This document shows, piece after piece, positions 61,150 to 64,000 of a DNA stretch of 64,000 nucleotides. The first letter of the stretch is position 1, and every line of letters starts with the position of its first letter. Origin of the DNA: Lancefieldella parvula (GTDB lineage Bacteria; Actinomycetota; Coriobacteriia; Coriobacteriales; Atopobiaceae); contig CP097092.1 in the NCBI GenBank assembly GCA_023300185.1, positions 1,240,001 to 1,304,000 on the forward strand, written 5' to 3'. Under the pieces are notes generated by a model, which worked only from the letters and a program-made list of their open reading frames with translations, did not search any database and was not told the origin of the DNA. The position numbers and the translations under genes are program-made.

Positions 61150-61809
61150 TCACTCACCAAGCTCACAAATACCAGGAATAAGATCTGCCAACAGCTGACG
61201 AGTACGTGCGCGAACCTCATCAATTGTGCCATCTGCATCAACAGCTTTTACACGCTCAGGCTCATCTTGCAGAAGTTGCTTATAACCAGCAAAAACTCGC
61301 TCCTGGAAGGCAACACCTTCTGCTTCTAGTCTATCGGCGTCATTTTGCGTAGCACGCGCATGAGCAACTGTTGGCTCAAGCATAAAGACAAGGGTTCTAT
61401 CAGGAGAAACCCCACAGCTTCCCAAACGATTTGCACGATGCACGAGGTCTGTATCAAGACCGCGACCAGCTGCTTGATAGGCAAAGGTGGAGTCATAGAA
61501 GCGATCACACAAGACAACTTTGCCCGCAGCTAAAGCTGGTCGGATAACCTCTCCTACCAGCTGGGCACGACTTGCTTCATAGAGCAACAGCTCACACTCA
61601 TCGCACATCATGCCGTTTTCTGGATTAAGTACCACACCTCTAATCTGCTCAGAAATAACAGTTCCACCGGGCTCACGAACAAAGACCACGTCAAAGCCAA
61701 GAGCTTCAAGATCTTCTCGCAGAAGAGAAGCTTGTGTTGACTTGCCACAGCCATCAACGCCTTCAAGCGTGATAAACAGGCCTTGAGATGTACGTGCGTC
61801 TTTGTTCAT
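61150..61809 (-). CDS. tmk: Thymidylate kinase
   Basis: 219 residues. It phosphorylates dTMP to dTDP. P-loop LEGVDGCGKSTQASLL, DR(F/Y) motif VVLCDRFYDSTFAYQ, and lid-region RATQNDADRLEAEG are present. The start ATG 61809 has AGGGAGGGAAGC upstream. The operon order topA, tmk, holB, ricT, queD is read on the minus strand, with tmk following a terminator after topA. Confidence 0.95.
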   Translation of the reverse strand: MNKDARTSQGLFITLEGVDGCGKSTQASLLREDLEALGFDVVFVREPGGTVISEQIRGVVLNPENGMMCDECELLLYEASRAQLVGEVIRPALAAGKVVLCDRFYDSTFAYQAAGRGLDTDLVHRANRLGSCGVSPDRTLVFMLEPTVAHARATQNDADRLEAEGVAFQERVFAGYKQLLQDEPERVKAVDADGTIDEVRARTRQLLADLIPGICELGE

Positions 61810-61966
61810 GCTTCCCTCCCTCTTAACTATCTCACGATACAGGCAGATTGTGTTTCTCGCCATGAATATTCTAAAGGTTTTGCGCATTTCCACATGAAAA
61901 GTGCTCAAAAATGGGTAAAAATACGTATGGAGCGGGCGTTGGAGAGGGACGCTCGTTCTTCCGAAA

Positions 61967-61990
61967 ACGGTGCACCTCTCGATGCACCGT
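61967..61990 (-). terminator. Terminator of topA
   Basis: ACGGTGCA and TGCACCGT form a perfect 8-bp stem with an 8-base loop, followed by TTTTCGG on the minus strand, 8 bases past the topA stop. Confidence 0.8.
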
Positions 61991-61997
61991 CATACGT

Positions 61998-64000
61998 TTA
62001 CTTTTTTGCTGCCTTGGTGGATTTGGTGCTCTTAGTACTCTTACGAGCGCCTCTACGCGAGGCAGTTTTCTTTTCTTTACCAGGGCAATCGTAGTTTGGA
62101 CAGAGCTTCCAAGGACCCCTCTGGGTAGTAACAACCACCATAGGAGCGCCGCAATCTGGGCAGACCTCATCGGTCTTCTCGAGCTTTCCGCGAGCAGGCA
62201 GAGGATAGCTAGTCTCACACTCCTCGTAGTTGGTACAGCGAATAAAGCGCTTACCTGTGCGCTCTGACTTATGAGCCACCAGGTCCCCATGCTTGCCATT
62301 TGCCTTGCAGGTTGGGCACTCGCCCACAATAAGATCTGGCTCCGCGTTTGTAGGACAAGCAGGATTGATGCAAGTCTCATACGCACGCTGTCTAAACGGC
62401 TGAACCTTTACGCGAGGAGCACCACACTCTGGGCAGACACCAGCCTCTCCCTCAAGCGGCTCAACGCGTCCCTGAGGCAGTGGATAGGTAACATCGCAGT
62501 CTGGCCAACCCATGCAGCCAACAAAGCTTCCACGAGTCTTCAGAGAGCTCTTAGCAACCAAGTCTTTGCCACACTTAGGGCAGGTTCCCACCTTTGCATC
62601 AGCAGTAACTGCATCAGCAATGGCCTCAGACAGGTCTTCTTTGTGGTCAATGAGCGTATCAATCATGCCTGCAAGCAGGGCTCTTGAGTGGGTAACAACG
62701 CCATCACGTGTATCTTTGCCCTCAGCAACGCTTGTCATATCGGACTCAAGCTCTGCTGTCATATCAGGCGAGGTAATGTGTGGTGCAAACTGCGAGAGCG
62801 CATCAACAATTGCCATACCAAGCTGACTTGGCTCAACAGGATCATTCTTGAGGTATTTACGCTGGTAGAGCGTATCAATAATGGAGGCACGCGTAGATTT
62901 TGTACCCAGACCGCGCTTCTCCATCTCTTGAATAAGCTTGCCCTGGCTATAGCGAGCAGGTGGCTCTGTCTGCTTTGCATCAAGCGACAAAGACTTAATA
63001 GAGACAATCTCTCCCTCGCCGACATCAGGAATCTGATCGTCTTTCTTAAGGCCAAAGGGATAAATCTCTCTAAAGCCTGGCTCAGCCAAGACCGTTCCGT
63101 TTGCAACAAAGGGCTGACCTGCAACATCAAGCGTAATCTTAGTGCCACTCATAGTAGCTGGACCCATAAGGGTTGCAAGGAACCTTCGAGCAATCAGGTT
63201 ATAGAGCTTCCAAGCTGCGGGCTGCAAAGCATCTGGATTTGCTGCCGCTGTTGGATAAATTGGTGGGTGGTCGGTAGACTCCTGCTTGCCACGCGTTGCG
63301 TGCAGCTTTGACTGACCCAAGAGCTTTTTGCAGGTAGGAGCATACTGAGGAACCGCAGACAGCGTGCGAACACAATCCTTCAAGTCAAGCGAACTTGGAT
63401 AGACCGTGTTATCAACACGTGGGTATGAAATCAAGCCGTCCATGTACAAAGACTCTGCCAAACGCATAGTTCTAGCTGGCGAGATACCCTCTGCAGCTGC
63501 AGCCGCCTGCAGCGATGTGGTGTTAAATGGAGCTGGTGGCTGCTGCTTTCTGCTACGAGATTCAATCTCGACAACCGTTGCCTGTGTTTGATCTTTAACA
63601 ACGGCGTAAGCTGCATCTGCTTCTGCCTGATCCCAGAATCTTGCGGTCTGGTGAACCATCTTAAAGGTTGCTTCCGCATCATCTTCTGGAGCAGCAACAC
63701 CAGAAATAACCCAATAGTCTTCTGGCTTAAATGCCAGGCGCTCACGCTCACGCTCAACAACAAGTGCCAGCGTAGGAGTCTGAACACGACCAGCAGAGCG
63801 TGTATTGCCCAGACCACCAAAACGTGCAGTGGTCAGGTAACGGGTCAGCACCGCACCCCAAATGAGGTCGATATACTGTCTGGACTCGCCTGCTGCAGCC
63901 AAGTTGTAATCAAGGTCCACCAGGTTATTGAAGGCGGTCTCAATCTCTGTCTTGGTAAAGGCAGAGTAGCGAGCACGGAACACTGCCAAGTTAGGGTTAA
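61998..64000 (-). CDS. topA: DNA topoisomerase I, type IA (5' end outside window)
   Basis: At least 667 codons; the frame stays open to base 64000, so the N-terminal Toprim part is missing. Visible are the strand-passage core (GLGNTRSAGRVQTPTLALVV), the active-site Tyr region YMDGLISYPRVDNTVYPSSL and MEKRGLGTKSTRASIIDTLY. The C-terminus has four zinc-ribbon modules starting CPKCGKDLV, CPECGAPRV, CPTCKANGK and CPDCGAPMV, then a Lys/Ser/Thr-rich tail (GARKSTKSTKSTKAAKK). It relaxes negatively supercoiled DNA. Confidence 0.95.
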   Translation of the reverse strand, partial: NPNLAVFRARYSAFTKTEIETAFNNLVDLDYNLAAAGESRQYIDLIWGAVLTRYLTTARFGGLGNTRSAGRVQTPTLALVVERERERLAFKPEDYWVISGVAAPEDDAEATFKMVHQTARFWDQAEADAAYAVVKDQTQATVVEIESRSRKQQPPAPFNTTSLQAAAAAEGISPARTMRLAESLYMDGLISYPRVDNTVYPSSLDLKDCVRTLSAVPQYAPTCKKLLGQSKLHATRGKQESTDHPPIYPTAAANPDALQPAAWKLYNLIARRFLATLMGPATMSGTKITLDVAGQPFVANGTVLAEPGFREIYPFGLKKDDQIPDVGEGEIVSIKSLSLDAKQTEPPARYSQGKLIQEMEKRGLGTKSTRASIIDTLYQRKYLKNDPVEPSQLGMAIVDALSQFAPHITSPDMTAELESDMTSVAEGKDTRDGVVTHSRALLAGMIDTLIDHKEDLSEAIADAVTADAKVGTCPKCGKDLVAKSSLKTRGSFVGCMGWPDCDVTYPLPQGRVEPLEGEAGVCPECGAPRVKVQPFRQRAYETCINPACPTNAEPDLIVGECPTCKANGKHGDLVAHKSERTGKRFIRCTNYEECETSYPLPARGKLEKTDEVCPDCGAPMVVVTTQRGPWKLCPNYDCPGKEKKTASRRGARKSTKSTKSTKAAKK

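Larger units (their letters stand above)
10926..61861. repeat. Dispersed 10-mer GGCGAGAAAC, 13 exact copies
   Basis: Plus-orientation copies begin at 10926, 23268, 28787, 44825, 50824 and 52467. Inverse copies (GTTTCTCGCC) begin at 11313, 20474, 32910, 37174, 38189, 47704 and 61852. Five of 13 lie between genes. In genes it is read as Gly-Glu-Lys, Val-Ser-Arg or Phe-Leu-Ala depending on frame, so the constraint is on DNA. At least seven one-mismatch copies exist, for example at 16699, 34610, 46706, 52617, 53794, 58158 and 59121. Confidence 0.8.

Noticed and set aside
10926..61861. Chi-like or FtsK-polarity interpretation of GGCGAGAAAC
   Set aside because: Such motifs are strongly skewed to one strand; here the orientations are 6 to 7.

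Overview
The window is a 64 kb piece of a bacterial chromosome of medium G+C content (mid-forties percent, estimated by eye). The gene families and their order (GlgC/GlgD glycogen cluster, topA-tmk-holB-ricT-queD run, DUF421/DUF3290 pair, mannose-family PTS with a YajC-like gene) suggest a host-associated actinobacterium of the class Coriobacteriia, most likely Atopobiaceae (Atopobium/Lancefieldella/Olsenella-like). That placement is inference from protein families, not a database match.

Layout. 1-0.95 kb: end of pyruvate kinase with its terminator. 1-4.5 kb: two consecutive ABC exporter half-transporters on the minus strand, the second one frameshifted. 4.9-7.5 kb: a small UBA/DUF4342 membrane protein and an OmpR/HisKA two-component pair, the regulator being frameshifted. 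7.5-8.05 kb: a gene-free, MITE-like element with long imperfect terminal inverted repeats. 8.06-19.8 kb: a complete glycogen locus read on the minus strand as glgB, glgP, glgC, glgD, glgA and a GH13-GH77 fusion enzyme that is broken by three single-base frameshifts. 20-28.7 kb: an iron-type alcohol/glycerol dehydrogenase, a zinc-phospholipase-like protein, pheS-pheT behind a T-box leader, and a ZnuABC-like metal importer. 29-39.2 kb: a GalNAc/galactosamine locus. A mannose-family PTS (IIA, YajC-like, IIB, IIC, IID), a GntR regulator, an AgaS-type isomerase and a NagA-type deacetylase run on the minus strand, with DUF3290/DUF421 behind them; a tagatose-6-phosphate-kinase-like PfkB and a class II tagatose/fructose-bisphosphate aldolase run divergently. 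Together they can take an imported amino sugar to triose phosphates. 39.2-45.4 kb: ilvE, DUF488, murI, an FKBP isomerase, a secreted coiled-coil peptidoglycan hydrolase, a nucleoid-associated protein and a lone EIIA-Glc protein. 45.5-51.3 kb: a Bce-type peptide resistance/sensing module (permease, ATPase, kinase, regulator) interrupted by a tandem acetyltransferase gene. 51.4-64 kb: housekeeping genes tatD, rsmA, metG, rsmI, queD, ricT, holB, tmk, topA, with a DUF2335 membrane protein and a GH5-like protein inserted.

The most striking signal is not a gene. The 10-mer GGCGAGAAAC (reverse GTTTCTCGCC) occurs 13 times exactly in this window where about 0.1 is expected. It is evenly split between strands, read in at least three codon frames, and over-represented between genes. 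Shorter relatives sit in hairpins and terminators. It has the profile of a DNA uptake sequence or another genome-wide recognition word, and I have not seen it described for this group. A second pattern is a set of seven single-base frameshifts in four genes, every one repaired by removing one base, which may be decay or sequencing error.
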